64,000 bases of DNA from Longimycelium tulufanense (GTDB lineage: Bacteria; Actinomycetota; Actinomycetes; Mycobacteriales; Pseudonocardiaceae), in assembly GCF_014645795.1 (NCBI RefSeq), contig NZ_BMMK01000019.1:1-64000 (forward strand), read 5' to 3'. The position numbers and the translations under genes were made by a program. A model generated the notes under the pieces. It saw only the letters and a program-made list of their open reading frames with translations, was not told where the DNA came from and made no database searches. Below are positions 7,799 to 16,292 of this stretch, in pieces; position 1 is the first letter of the stretch; each line of letters starts with the position of its first letter.

Positions 7799-8299
7799 GT
7801 GTCTGAAAACGTTGCTACCACCGCGACCACCGAGTCGACTGAGACCGAAACGGACAATGAGCTGCCACAGTGGGCTCGGGACCAGATCACCGAGGCCAAC
7901 AACGAGGCCGCCCGCTATCGCGTCCGGGCCAGGGAAGCGGCTGACAAGGCGCGGGCCGAGGTTCGACAGGAGTTCGAGCCCCAGGTTTCCGCGCTGGAGG
8001 ACGAGAAGGCGGCACTGGCAGCCGATCTCGATGCCGCCCGGCTCGACCTGGTGAAGCTCAAGGCGGCACTGAACGCTGGGATTCCTGGCGAATCCGCAGC
8101 GGAGTTCGCCGAACTGCTCAAGGGCTCCACCGAAGAGGACATCACCGCGCACGCCGAGACGGTCAAGGCCATGTTTTCCGCGGCCGGCTCCGTTCGGCCT
8201 CCGCGCGCGGTGGACCCCTCACAGGGGCTTGGCCTCGATTCGACCACGAGCCCGCACGACGCGTTCGGCGCGTTTCTGCTGAGTAAACTCGATACGTAA
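7799..8299 (+). CDS. Scaffolding protein
   Basis: The product has 166 residues from the GTG at 7,799, preceded by AGGGGGC. It has a Thr/Glu-rich N-terminus and a long charged coiled coil over residues 20-90 rich in Ala, Glu, Arg and Lys. The C-terminal part is Ser/Thr/Pro-containing and ends D-A-F-G-A-F-L-L-S-K-L. Position directly before the capsid gene and this composition identify it as the prohead scaffold. Sequence similarity to the prophage B scaffold is low. Confidence 0.8.
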   Translation: MSENVATTATTESTETETDNELPQWARDQITEANNEAARYRVRAREAADKARAEVRQEFEPQVSALEDEKAALAADLDAARLDLVKLKAALNAGIPGESAAEFAELLKGSTEEDITAHAETVKAMFSAAGSVRPPRAVDPSQGLGLDSTTSPHDAFGAFLLSKLDT

Positions 8300-8315
8300 A
8301 GGTTCGCAACTTCCA

Positions 8316-9320
8316 GTGGCTCTGATCAACGAGCTTGCCCCGAATTCGCCTAAGAATCATCAGGGGCGACTTGCGCACGTTCCGTCCGACCTGCTTCCCA
8401 AGGAGCTGGTCGGCCCGATTTTCGATAAGGCCCAGGAAACCAGTCTGGTGCTCCGGCTGGGGAGTCAGATCCCGGTCGCCTACGGCGAGACCGTGATCCC
8501 GACGACCACCAAGCGGCCCGAGGTCGGCCAGGTGGGCACCGGCACCTCCAACGCCGAGCGTGAGGGCGGCACCAAGCCCTTGAGCGGCGTCGGGTGGGGC
8601 ACCCGGTCGTTCTCTCCGATCAAGCTGGCGACGATCGTCACCGTCAGCGAGGAGTTCGCCCGGCGCAACCCCATGGGTTTGTATAGCCAGATCCAGACCG
8701 ACATGGCCTATGCCATCGGCCGGGGTATCGATCTTGCTGTGCTGCACGGCCGTCAGCCCCTGAACGGTCAGCCGCTTCAGGGCATTGACACGGCGAACGT
8801 CCTGGCGAATACCACCAATCACGTCAATTTCGCCGCGGACCCGAAGACGAGCATCTATGACGACCTTCTCACGGGCTATGAGCTGGTGGTGACCGATCGC
8901 CACGAGTTCGATGGGTGGGCGGTTGACCCGCGTTTCCGCGCCACGCTCGTGCGCGCGGGTGCCGTCCGGGATGTCAACGGCAATCTGGCCGACCCGCGGT
9001 CGATCAATTTGGCGGCTCAGACCGGGGACATTCTCGGGTTTCGGGCCGAGTACGGGCGTGCGGTGGGCGGTGATCTGGGTGAGGCCGCCGACAGCGGGAT
9101 TCGGATGGTCGGCGGTGACTTCAGCCAGCTCCGCTATGGCTACGCCGACGAGGTGCGGATCAAGGTCAGCGACACCGCGACCCTGACCGATGGCAGCCAG
9201 TCGATTTCGATGTGGCAGACGAACCAGATCGCCATTCTGATCGAGGTCACGTTCGGTTGGGTCGTGGGTGATTTGGGTGCGTTCTGCAAGTTCACCAACA
9301 CCGCGCCGTCCGAGGCGTGA
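8316..9320 (+). CDS. Major capsid protein (HK97 fold)
   Basis: The product has 334 residues. It begins with a short N-terminal arm, then L-P-K-E-L-V-G-P-I-F and the E-loop region around P-T-T-T-K-R-P-E. The S-P-I-K-L-A-T-I-V-T-V-S-E-E-F segment is typical of HK97-type coat proteins of actinophages, as is the C-terminal I-A-I-L-I-E-V-T-F-G-W. There is no long protease-type N-terminal delta domain, fitting the separate scaffold gene. The GTG at 8,316 is the start. Confidence 0.92.
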   Translation: MALINELAPNSPKNHQGRLAHVPSDLLPKELVGPIFDKAQETSLVLRLGSQIPVAYGETVIPTTTKRPEVGQVGTGTSNAEREGGTKPLSGVGWGTRSFSPIKLATIVTVSEEFARRNPMGLYSQIQTDMAYAIGRGIDLAVLHGRQPLNGQPLQGIDTANVLANTTNHVNFAADPKTSIYDDLLTGYELVVTDRHEFDGWAVDPRFRATLVRAGAVRDVNGNLADPRSINLAAQTGDILGFRAEYGRAVGGDLGEAADSGIRMVGGDFSQLRYGYADEVRIKVSDTATLTDGSQSISMWQTNQIAILIEVTFGWVVGDLGAFCKFTNTAPSEA

Positions 9321-9402
9321 CGCTCGCGGGCAGGCCACCGTCTGCGGCGGCCTGCCCGCCCTCCGGCTGTCGCTTTATTCCGTTGATCCGAAAGGTTTGT
9401 TG

Positions 9403-9561
9403 ATGGTGGTACGGATGCGGGCACCGTGCGGCACGGTGGTCGAGGTTGCCCCGGGGAAGGCGGAGAGGTTGACCGCGCTCGGATACCGCGTGGCACCCGA
9501 AGAAAAAGCTCCTGTTCCGACGCGTGGCCGTTCTCGCAAGACCGGCCCGGCCCGGGAGTGA
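9403..9561 (+). CDS. Small head-region protein (DUF7302-like)
   Basis: The product has 52 residues from the ATG at 9,403, preceded by AAAGG. It begins with alternating Val and Arg/Met, followed by G-T-V-V-E-V and A-E-R-L-T-A-L-G-Y, a pattern of tiny proteins between capsid and connector genes in actinophages. The tail is Lys/Arg/Pro-rich. The function is unknown; it could decorate the head or bridge to the connector. Confidence 0.7.
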   Translation: MVVRMRAPCGTVVEVAPGKAERLTALGYRVAPEEKAPVPTRGRSRKTGPARE

Positions 9562-9573
9562 GGTGGCGGTGTC

Positions 9574-9978
9574 ATGGCCTACGCCTCACCTGCCGACGTG
9601 CAAGCGCGTCTTGGACGGCCTTTAGCGGACAGTGAGCGCCAGCTGGTCACCACACGCCTGGACGATGCCGAGCGGCTGATCCTGACCCGGATTCCTGATC
9701 TGGCCGCCAAGGTGACCGAGGGGGTGCTGGATTCGGAGCTTGTGGCCCAGGTTGAGGCCGATGCGGTGCTGCGGCTGGTCCGCAACCCCGAGGGCGTCCA
9801 GTCCGAATCGGACGGAAGCTACTCCTACACGCTGGCCGAGCGTGTGGCGTCGGGTCTGCTGGAGATCCTGCCGGATGAGTGGGCACTGCTGGGTGTGCGG
9901 GCGGGCGCGTTCACGATCCGCCCCCACGTGGATGTGCCGTTCACGCGGTGGCCGCCCGATTTGTGGTGGCCCGCGTGA
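9574..9978 (+). CDS. Head-to-tail connector (Gp19/Gp15-type adaptor)
   Basis: The product has 134 residues. The start M-A-Y-A-S-P-A-D-V-Q-A-R-L-G-R and the helical repeat R-L-D-D-A-E-R-L-I match the family of phage adaptors that dock under the portal. The C-terminal part is W/P-rich (R-W-P-P-D-L-W-W). It lies right after the head genes and overlaps the next gene by 4 bases. Confidence 0.85.
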   Translation: MAYASPADVQARLGRPLADSERQLVTTRLDDAERLILTRIPDLAAKVTEGVLDSELVAQVEADAVLRLVRNPEGVQSESDGSYSYTLAERVASGLLEILPDEWALLGVRAGAFTIRPHVDVPFTRWPPDLWWPA

Positions 9979-10328
9979 GCCTGCTCGATCGCGGGCAGGA
10001 GACGGTGACCGTCTACCAGGAGATCGTCGTGACCGACGAGGACGGCAACATCCGCACCATGCCCGGCACCGAGGGCGTGACCACGGTGGCATCGGTGCAG
10101 CTGCGCGCCCAGAGCGGCACCAGCGCGAGACGCAACGAACAAGACAATGAGGGCTTCGAGACCGAATCGGTCTACCGGCTGCGTTTGCCGCGAAGCTTCC
10201 CGTTCGTCCTCGGCGCGCAGGCCCGGGTGAAGTGGCGTGGCGTCTTCTGGTCGGTGATCGGCGACGCCCAAGTGTTCACCGGCTCCCCCCGCACTGCCCA
10301 CGTGGAGTACACGATCCGGCGCACATGA
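9975..10328 (+). CDS. Head-closure (stopper) protein
   Basis: The product has 117 residues from the GTG at 9,975, overlapping the adaptor stop. It is mostly beta-strand: V-T-V-Y-Q-E-I-V-V-T-D near the start, then S-V-Q-L-R-A-Q, and W-S-V-I-G-D at residue 95. The size, fold prediction and position between adaptor and tail-completion genes fit the stopper that closes the connector after packaging. It overlaps the next gene by 4 bases. Confidence 0.75.
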   Translation: MSLLDRGQETVTVYQEIVVTDEDGNIRTMPGTEGVTTVASVQLRAQSGTSARRNEQDNEGFETESVYRLRLPRSFPFVLGAQARVKWRGVFWSVIGDAQVFTGSPRTAHVEYTIRRT

Positions 10329-10621
10329 AGATCGACCTCGACAGCCAGAAGAAGATGAACCATGTCCTCAAGGACCTGGAGGGCGTGCAGCTTGCCGTCT
10401 CCGGCAAGGCGCAGACGTTCGGGGGACGCGCAAAGATGCGGCTCGCCCCGCACCGTGACCGCGGCGACGCGAAGGTTGTGGTTCGCCGAGGACACGTGGA
10501 CTCCTACGTCATCCTGGATGATGAGGCCGCGATGTCCATCGAGTTCGGCCACTTCCACAACGTCACCGGCGAGTGGGTGGAGGGCCTGTACATCATCACC
10601 GGAGCCACGGGCTTGATCTAA
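10325..10621 (+). CDS. Tail completion / gp10-like protein (DUF5403-like)
   Basis: The product has 98 residues from the ATG at 10,325. The first half is basic and helical, with R-A-K-M-R-L-A-P-H-R-D; the second contains strands ending S-I-E-F-G-H-F, similar to the E-x-G-x motif of phage gp10-like neck proteins. It sits between the stopper and the tail terminator. Assignment rests on order and this motif. Confidence 0.65.
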   Translation: MKIDLDSQKKMNHVLKDLEGVQLAVSGKAQTFGGRAKMRLAPHRDRGDAKVVVRRGHVDSYVILDDEAAMSIEFGHFHNVTGEWVEGLYIITGATGLI

Positions 10622-10633
10622 GGAGTGTGGTTG

Positions 10634-11047
10634 GTGGTTGTGCGGCGCATGCCGCGCATCCACGAGGTCATCATCCCCGTACTGCGGGAGAAGCTTCCCG
10701 AAGTCATGGTCACGTCCTGGGTGCCCGATGTGGATTACCGCCAGTGGCCGATCCTCAACGTGCGCCGCCTGGGAGGCTTGGCGCGCGATGTTGAGTGGTT
10801 GGACCGGCCGGTCATTGAGCTGACGGCGTACTCGCGTGATGGTCTCGTGGCGTGTGAACGGCTGTTCTTGGATGCGCGGCAAGTCCTGTGGGGCATGGTT
10901 GAGAACCAGACGCTGACGGAGGCGGGTTACCTGCACTCGATGCGGGAAACGATGGGGCCGACGCAGTTTGATTCACCATTTGATGACTCCTGGCGGGTAC
11001 AGGGCCTGATTCAGCTCGGGCTCCGGCCTGCCAGGATGGGGGAGTAA
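10634..11047 (+). CDS. Tail terminator protein
   Basis: The product has 137 residues from the GTG at 10,634; AAGGAG at 10,620-10,625 gives good spacing to it, while the upstream GTG at 10,625 would overlap this site. It starts with P-R-I-H-E-V-I-I-P-V-L, followed by alternating strands and a helix (A-C-E-R-L-F-L-D-A), as in lambda gpU/SPP1 gp17-type tail terminators. It stands directly before the tail tube gene. Confidence 0.75.
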   Translation: MVVRRMPRIHEVIIPVLREKLPEVMVTSWVPDVDYRQWPILNVRRLGGLARDVEWLDRPVIELTAYSRDGLVACERLFLDARQVLWGMVENQTLTEAGYLHSMRETMGPTQFDSPFDDSWRVQGLIQLGLRPARMGE

Positions 11048-11055
11048 ACGTATCC

Positions 11056-11646
11056 ATGGCACTGAATGATCAGGCGGTGCTGACCCCGGCACGGGGGTTT
11101 GTGTATCTGGCTCCGGTGGGCACGGCCGCCCCCTCGCCCGCCGATGTGGCGAAGTTCAGCCCGGACACGGCGCTTGCCGGGTGGGAGTCTGTAGGCCACA
11201 CCGCACGGGACGAGCTGCCGACCTGGGGGTATGACGGTGGTGAGGTCGAGACCCGAGGGTCGTGGCAGTCGGCCAGCCTGCGTGAGGTGGTGACCGCGGC
11301 CGCCACGGACTACGTCCAGTTTCGGCTGCACCAGTTCGACAAGGGTTCGCTGGGCCTGTACTACAGCGTGTCCGATCCGGGCGACACGCCGGGCGTGTTC
11401 GCGGTGAAGCAGTCGCCGACCAAGCCGCTGGAGCGGGCACTGCTGATCGTCATTATGGACGGTGACGTGTCGATCGCGTTCTACGCGCCCCGGGCGAGTG
11501 TTCGACGGGATGAGTCCATCGAGCTATCGATTGACGAGTTCGCCGCGTTGCCGGTGCGGGCCACGTTCCTGACCCAGCCGGGGGTGTCCCTGTTCGAGTG
11601 GATCAGTGAGGCGACTGGGGTAAATCCGGCGCCACCGGCTACCTGA
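11056..11646 (+). CDS. Major tail (tube) protein
   Basis: The product has 196 residues, starting M-A-L-N-D-Q-A-V-L-T-P-A-R-G. It is a beta-rich protein with W-E-S-V-G-H-T and L-P-T-W-G-Y-D-G-G-E-V-E-T, the hallmark stretch of many actinophage tail tube proteins, and S-I-A-F-Y-A-P-R near residue 138. It precedes the tail assembly chaperones, the expected position. There is a 72-base gap before the next gene. Confidence 0.88.
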   Translation: MALNDQAVLTPARGFVYLAPVGTAAPSPADVAKFSPDTALAGWESVGHTARDELPTWGYDGGEVETRGSWQSASLREVVTAAATDYVQFRLHQFDKGSLGLYYSVSDPGDTPGVFAVKQSPTKPLERALLIVIMDGDVSIAFYAPRASVRRDESIELSIDEFAALPVRATFLTQPGVSLFEWISEATGVNPAPPAT

Positions 11647-11718
11647 TCCCGGCGGGCGGTAGGTGATGTGCCGCTGCGCCCCCTGATGTGGTTCGAGTGT
11701 CGTGACTGAAGGGCTGTC

Positions 11719-12078
11719 GTGTCCAACAACGTGTTCACACTGGACGATTTGCGGGCGGAGATTGAGCGGCAGTACGCGCCGTTGTCGTTCTCAGCTGACG
11801 GCGAGGAGTTCGTTCTGCGGTCGCTGCTGCGGATCGGCAAGAAAGACCGGGAGGCGATCTTAGGCAAGCTGAAGACGCTGGAGGATACCGACGAAAGCAC
11901 CTTCAGCGAAGCCGAACTGGTCGAGATCTTGAAGTTCGTTCTGGGGGCCGTAGTTGCCGATGGCAAGGGGCCTCGGCTGTTGACGATCCTGGGGGACGAC
12001 CTGTTGCTGCTCCGGGGCCTGATGGAGCGGTGGACTGAAGCCACACAGCCGGGGGAAGCGCTGCCCTCGCCCGCCTAA
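11719..12078 (+). CDS. Tail assembly chaperone, short (G-like) form
   Basis: The product has 119 residues from the GTG at 11,719. It is acidic and helical: L-D-D-L-R-A-E-I-E-R, then an E-F-V-L-R-S-L segment and K-K-D-R-E-A-I-L-G. It is the upstream member of the frameshifted chaperone pair found between tail tube and tape measure genes. Its last codons CCG GGG GAA GCG carry the likely -1 slip site at 12,051-12,057. Confidence 0.88.
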   Translation: MSNNVFTLDDLRAEIERQYAPLSFSADGEEFVLRSLLRIGKKDREAILGKLKTLEDTDESTFSEAELVEILKFVLGAVVADGKGPRLLTILGDDLLLLRGLMERWTEATQPGEALPSPA

Positions 12079-12467
12079 CGGACCGGTGTGGCGAGGAGCT
12101 TCTTGCCGATTTCCACGCCCACTACGGGCTGGATCTCGTTGCGGTCTTGGCTGAGGGCTCGGGGTATTCCCCTCGCCGGATCTTGGCGTTGATTCGCCAG
12201 CTTCCGCCGGAGTCCCGCACGGTCGCGGCCCTGCGTGGTGGTGCCCAGTTCACTGGTTGGGGGGTGGACCGCTACCTGCTGGCCTCCGCCGTGGACGCGA
12301 TCCGTGAGACCACCTACGCGGTCGTCGCCGCCAACTCGCAGCGCAAACCGAAACCCCCGAAGCCCGTTCCGCGACCGGACACGAATCCGGGCCGCAGCAC
12401 GAAGAACCGATTCGTCGCGATGGCGGGTGCACAGATCGCGGCTGTGAAACAAGCACGAGGAGAGTGA
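12057..12467 (+). CDS. Tail assembly chaperone, T-like extension made by -1 frameshift
   Basis: This frame lacks a convincing own start. After slipping back one base at GGGGGAA (12,051-12,057), reading continues through L-A-R-L-T-D-R-C-G-E-E-L-L to an end rich in Lys and Pro (R-K-P-K-P-P-K-P). The GT fusion binds the tape measure protein during tail assembly, as in lambda. The stop at 12,467 lies just before the tape measure start at 12,469. Confidence 0.82.
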   Translation, partial: SAALARLTDRCGEELLADFHAHYGLDLVAVLAEGSGYSPRRILALIRQLPPESRTVAALRGGAQFTGWGVDRYLLASAVDAIRETTYAVVAANSQRKPKPPKPVPRPDTNPGRSTKNRFVAMAGAQIAAVKQARGE

Positions 12468-12468
12468 C

Positions 12469-15411
12469 GTGTCGGGGCCGAATGCCCGCGTCGTCGGCCG
12501 CGTTGCGATCAAGGTCATTCCGGACACCTCCCGGTTCCGGCGCGAGCTGCACCAGCAGCTCCGGCAACTGGGCAACCAGGCCACCGTGTCCGGCACGGTC
12601 GAGCTGGACACTCGCCAGGCGACGACCGCGCTGCGGCGGTTGCGCCGCAACCTGGTCTCGCTGCGCCGCCTGTTCTCGGTCAACCCCCGGACCTTGTTCG
12701 TCGATCAGTTGGTCAGCGGGCTGCGGCGCTCCGCCCAGCGGGCACGGCAACTGGTGGCCCAGGTCCGCACCTCAGCCACGGAATCCCGCCGCTTCGTCCG
12801 GTCGACCATCCGGGTTCGGGCGCATTGGGAACGGCTGCGCTGCGCGGCCGAGGGCGTGTCCACGGTGCTCGCGCGCATCCACGCGCGGGGCCTGGTGACC
12901 GCCAACCGGGCGGCGATTGAGACCACACGCCAGGTTCAGCGGTTGCGTACCGCGGTTCTCGGCCTTCCCGCCGTGTTCGCTCGGCTGCGGGCTCAGGGTC
13001 TGCTCGGGACGGCCCGGCACGGTGTGGACGGTCTGGCCCGCGGGCTGCGCCGCACGGCGGGTGCGGCCCGCGCGCTGGGGGGCCAGCTTCGGGACTCCGA
13101 TTCTGCGGTCCGTCGGCTTCTGCGCTCCACCGTGAGCTTGCGGGGGCACTGGGAGCGGATGCGGGCGGCGGCCAGCGGCCTGTCGTCGGCGTTGACCCCC
13201 GTTCGTGGGGGCGGTCTGTTCCGGGTCGCCCAGCGGGGCCTGACCGACGTGGCCAAGGGCGCCCTTGGCGCCACCCGGGGCGTGGAGCGGTTTGCCCATG
13301 CCGCGGTCGCGGCCCCCTTGGGGATTTTCAGGAAGACCCTGGGCCTGACCACCAAGGCGTTCGGCGGGTTCGTCAAGGGCGCCTTCAATGCGGTGCGCGG
13401 GCTCGCGCGGCTCAGCCACGGCGCACTGATCGCGATCGCGGTCCTGGCGTTGATGAGCCCGGTGGTGGCCCTGGTCGCCGGGCTGCTCGCGGGGATCCCC
13501 GCGCTGGCGACGGCCGGTGGGGCGGCCCTCGCAGCGATCGTCCTGGGCCTGGACGGCATCAAGCAGGCGGCGGGCGTTCTCAAACCGTCGGTTGACGGTC
13601 TCAAGAAGTCGCTGTCGGAGACATTCGAGTCCGGGCTCACTCCTGTTTTTCGACAGCTCAACACGGTCATGCCGACCGTGACCACGGGGCTGAACCACGT
13701 CGCTAAGGGCCTGATTCCGCTGGCCCAGGCATTCACCGACGTGGTGACCTCGGCCAGTGGCATGGAACAGCTCGGCCTGCTGCTGGAGAACACGGGCAAG
13801 TTCGTCAGTGATCTCTCCCCGATGGTGCGGGACTTTACCGCCGCCTTTCTCACCTTGGCCGCCGAGGGATCAAAACAATTCGGTCTGCTCGCTGGAGTTC
13901 TGAACGGGTTCGCCGCGCAGTGGCGCGAGATGGTGGACCGGATCGTCGCCAACGGGGCCTTCGCGAAGGCGATCGAGGGCCTGTCCCAGCTCACCAGCGG
14001 ATTCCTGTCCTCCTTTACCAAGCTCTTCGAGGCCGGCATGGTCGCGATGGGCCAGCTCGGCGCAACGATGGGGAATTTCCTCAACGACTTCGCCGACGGC
14101 GCTGTCGCCCTGATGCCCATTCTGACGGCACTGTCGAAACTGCTCTTCGAGGTCGTGGGTGCCGCGCTCCGGGTGCTCATCCCCTCGCTGGAGGCATTAC
14201 AGCCCTCGCTCACGGAACTAGGGCGCGTCCTTGGCCAGGTCCTCGTCGGTGCGCTGACATCGCTGGAGCCGATTCTGACCGCCCTGGCGAAGATCCTCGG
14301 CGAGCTGATCCTCGCGGCACTGCGCGCCCTGGAGCCGATCCTCGGCCCGCTGGTCGACTTCTTCACCCAACTCGGCGTGATTCTCGCCGACTTCTTGCTC
14401 CAGGCGTTCGCGGAGCTACGGCCCTTGCTGGAGCAGATCGCCCAGTTTTTCGTCCAGCTCTTTGAGGCGGTCCAGCCCCTTCTGCCGCAGCTGCTCGATC
14501 TGGCGAAGCTGATTTTCGACCAGGCGATTCGGGCGCTGCAACAGGTGATGCCGCCCGTGCTCGAATTGGCCGAGAAGGCGTTTCCTGCACTCATTGGCAT
14601 CGTCGAGCAACTCGCCCCGCACCTGGGTGAGATCATCCGTTTGGCGGCGGGGCTGATTCCACCTCTAGTAAATCTCGGACTAAAGATCCTGGAGATCTGC
14701 ATTCCCGTGATGCAGGGCTTCCTTGACGTGGTCAAGGCAGTGTGGCCGGACATCCAGCAGATCATCATGGGCGCCCTAGAGGTCATCAAGGGAATTCTCG
14801 TGCTGGCGATGGCGATCGTGACCGGAGATTGGGAAAAAGCCTGGTCGGGAATGAAGCGGATCTTCTCCGGAGCCTGGGAGATGATCAAGGGCGCGGCGAA
14901 AGCCGGGCTCCACGGGCTCGTCACGTTTGTTTCGGAAATCCCAGGGAAGCTCCTGGCCGCCCTTGGCGACCTAGGCGGTCTTCTCCTCGATGCGGGAAAG
15001 GCCCTCATCGGCGGGCTGATCGAGGGCGTCAAATCAATGATCAACAAGGCGAAGAACGCCGCGAAAAGCGTCGTCCAGGCCATCCGGAACTTCTTCCCCT
15101 TCTCGCCCGCGCGCACCGGACCATTTTCCGGGCGCGGCTACACCTCCTATTCCGGTCGTGCGCTGGTGGAGGACTGGGCCGCAGGGATCGAGTCGCGCAC
15201 ACCAAAAGCGATTCAGGCCGTGGAGGACATGATGGCCGCCACCAACACCGCCGCCACCGCGGAATGGCAGGGGCACATCACTGCCGAGAACTTCGGTTTT
15301 CTCGGGGATCGGATCGCGGAGGCACTGGCGGGCTGGACCGTGCAGATCGACGGCGACGGACTGGCGCGAATGGTCAACAAGCACAACGCATTGCGGGCGA
15401 GGCGGCGATGA
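12469..15411 (+). CDS. Tape measure protein
   Basis: The product has 980 residues. The first 300 are repeats of Arg/Ala-rich helices with recurring motifs (R-R-F-V-R-S, R-A-H-W-E-R, then R-R-L-L-R-S, R-G-H-W-E-R). A strongly hydrophobic stretch at about 315-360 is followed by amphipathic helices with Leu/Pro/Glu repeats. The C-terminus has F-F-P-F-S-P-A-R-T-G-P, a motif often seen near the end of such proteins. It sets tail length and is ejected at infection. The GTG at 12,469 is preceded by GAGGAGAG. Confidence 0.93.
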   Translation: MSGPNARVVGRVAIKVIPDTSRFRRELHQQLRQLGNQATVSGTVELDTRQATTALRRLRRNLVSLRRLFSVNPRTLFVDQLVSGLRRSAQRARQLVAQVRTSATESRRFVRSTIRVRAHWERLRCAAEGVSTVLARIHARGLVTANRAAIETTRQVQRLRTAVLGLPAVFARLRAQGLLGTARHGVDGLARGLRRTAGAARALGGQLRDSDSAVRRLLRSTVSLRGHWERMRAAASGLSSALTPVRGGGLFRVAQRGLTDVAKGALGATRGVERFAHAAVAAPLGIFRKTLGLTTKAFGGFVKGAFNAVRGLARLSHGALIAIAVLALMSPVVALVAGLLAGIPALATAGGAALAAIVLGLDGIKQAAGVLKPSVDGLKKSLSETFESGLTPVFRQLNTVMPTVTTGLNHVAKGLIPLAQAFTDVVTSASGMEQLGLLLENTGKFVSDLSPMVRDFTAAFLTLAAEGSKQFGLLAGVLNGFAAQWREMVDRIVANGAFAKAIEGLSQLTSGFLSSFTKLFEAGMVAMGQLGATMGNFLNDFADGAVALMPILTALSKLLFEVVGAALRVLIPSLEALQPSLTELGRVLGQVLVGALTSLEPILTALAKILGELILAALRALEPILGPLVDFFTQLGVILADFLLQAFAELRPLLEQIAQFFVQLFEAVQPLLPQLLDLAKLIFDQAIRALQQVMPPVLELAEKAFPALIGIVEQLAPHLGEIIRLAAGLIPPLVNLGLKILEICIPVMQGFLDVVKAVWPDIQQIIMGALEVIKGILVLAMAIVTGDWEKAWSGMKRIFSGAWEMIKGAAKAGLHGLVTFVSEIPGKLLAALGDLGGLLLDAGKALIGGLIEGVKSMINKAKNAAKSVVQAIRNFFPFSPARTGPFSGRGYTSYSGRALVEDWAAGIESRTPKAIQAVEDMMAATNTAATAEWQGHITAENFGFLGDRIAEALAGWTVQIDGDGLARMVNKHNALRARRR

Positions 15412-16292
15412 CCGAGGAAGCCACCTGGTATCTGGGGCCGCGAGGTGCCCTGCGGGCACTGCCCGCCCCCGAGCCCGGCGTCGTCGCCACCCTCACCCGG
15501 CACGGCGGGGTGCATCAGGCGATCAGCGGTGCCCGCGTCATGGACGTGACCGGGCACCGCCACGAGTACACGTTGACGTGGAACTACCTGGAAGAACACG
15601 AATGGCAGTGGCTCCAGGCACTGCACACCCGACTCGTGCCGGGGCCGCACTTCCTGGTGAACCCGTTGCGGACAAACCGGCTGTCGGTGCAGTCCTCCAC
15701 CGGTAAGGGGGTGCTCACCGCCCCCGGGGCCGCCGGGGGGACACGGTCGACCGCGCCGGGGTTCATGGCCTCCAACCCGCACTGGATGCCGGTCCGAGAC
15801 TGGCCCGAGGGGGCGGGGCCGCTGGGCTCGCACTGCATCCACCACCCCGGCCACACCCGGGGTGGCGCCCACGTCGTGCGGTTCGACTACTACACCGGGG
15901 GAACACCAGTCTTTGCTGGGGAAGCGCTCAGCGCGTCGATCTATCTCAAGGCCGAGGACCGGCGCCCGCTGTCCTTGGTGGTCGACTGGTACGACTCCGC
16001 CGGACAACAGACCGGCGCCTCCGAGGTGCGGACGATCCGGCTCACCAGCGCGTGGACGCGGTGGCTGCACAAGGCCACTGTCCCCGAAGGCACGGCCACC
16101 GCGGTCTTCGCGCTCATCGTCCCCGCCGATCCGACCGCCTTCTTCTTCGCCGCACCACAACTCCAATCCGGCCCCCTGGCCACCTCGTGGGAGATCGGCG
16201 GTGGGACCGCCCGCGTCGTGGTCGACCAATTGCAGACCTCCTCACCCCGCTACCCGCTCACCGACTGTTCCCTGACCCTGCTGGAGGCATAG
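15408..16292 (+). CDS. Distal tail protein with carbohydrate-binding-like insert
   Basis: The product has 294 residues from the ATG at 15,408, overlapping the tape measure stop (ATGA). N- and C-terminal parts are short beta domains. The middle (about 100-270) looks like a jelly-roll module: G-E-A-L-S-A-S-I-Y-L-K, W-Y-D-S-A-G-Q-Q, and S-A-W-T-R-W-L-H-K-A-T-V-P-E-G-T-A resemble CBM-like binding modules. As a Dit-like tip protein it would join the tail tube to the receptor-binding parts. Confidence 0.78.
   Translation: MTEEATWYLGPRGALRALPAPEPGVVATLTRHGGVHQAISGARVMDVTGHRHEYTLTWNYLEEHEWQWLQALHTRLVPGPHFLVNPLRTNRLSVQSSTGKGVLTAPGAAGGTRSTAPGFMASNPHWMPVRDWPEGAGPLGSHCIHHPGHTRGGAHVVRFDYYTGGTPVFAGEALSASIYLKAEDRRPLSLVVDWYDSAGQQTGASEVRTIRLTSAWTRWLHKATVPEGTATAVFALIVPADPTAFFFAAPQLQSGPLATSWEIGGGTARVVVDQLQTSSPRYPLTDCSLTLLEA

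Noticed and set aside
12993-15116. A 707-residue leftward ORF opposite the tape measure gene
   Set aside because: It mirrors the strongly biased tape measure gene on the other strand, is Ser/Arg/Pro-rich and has no domain or start signal.
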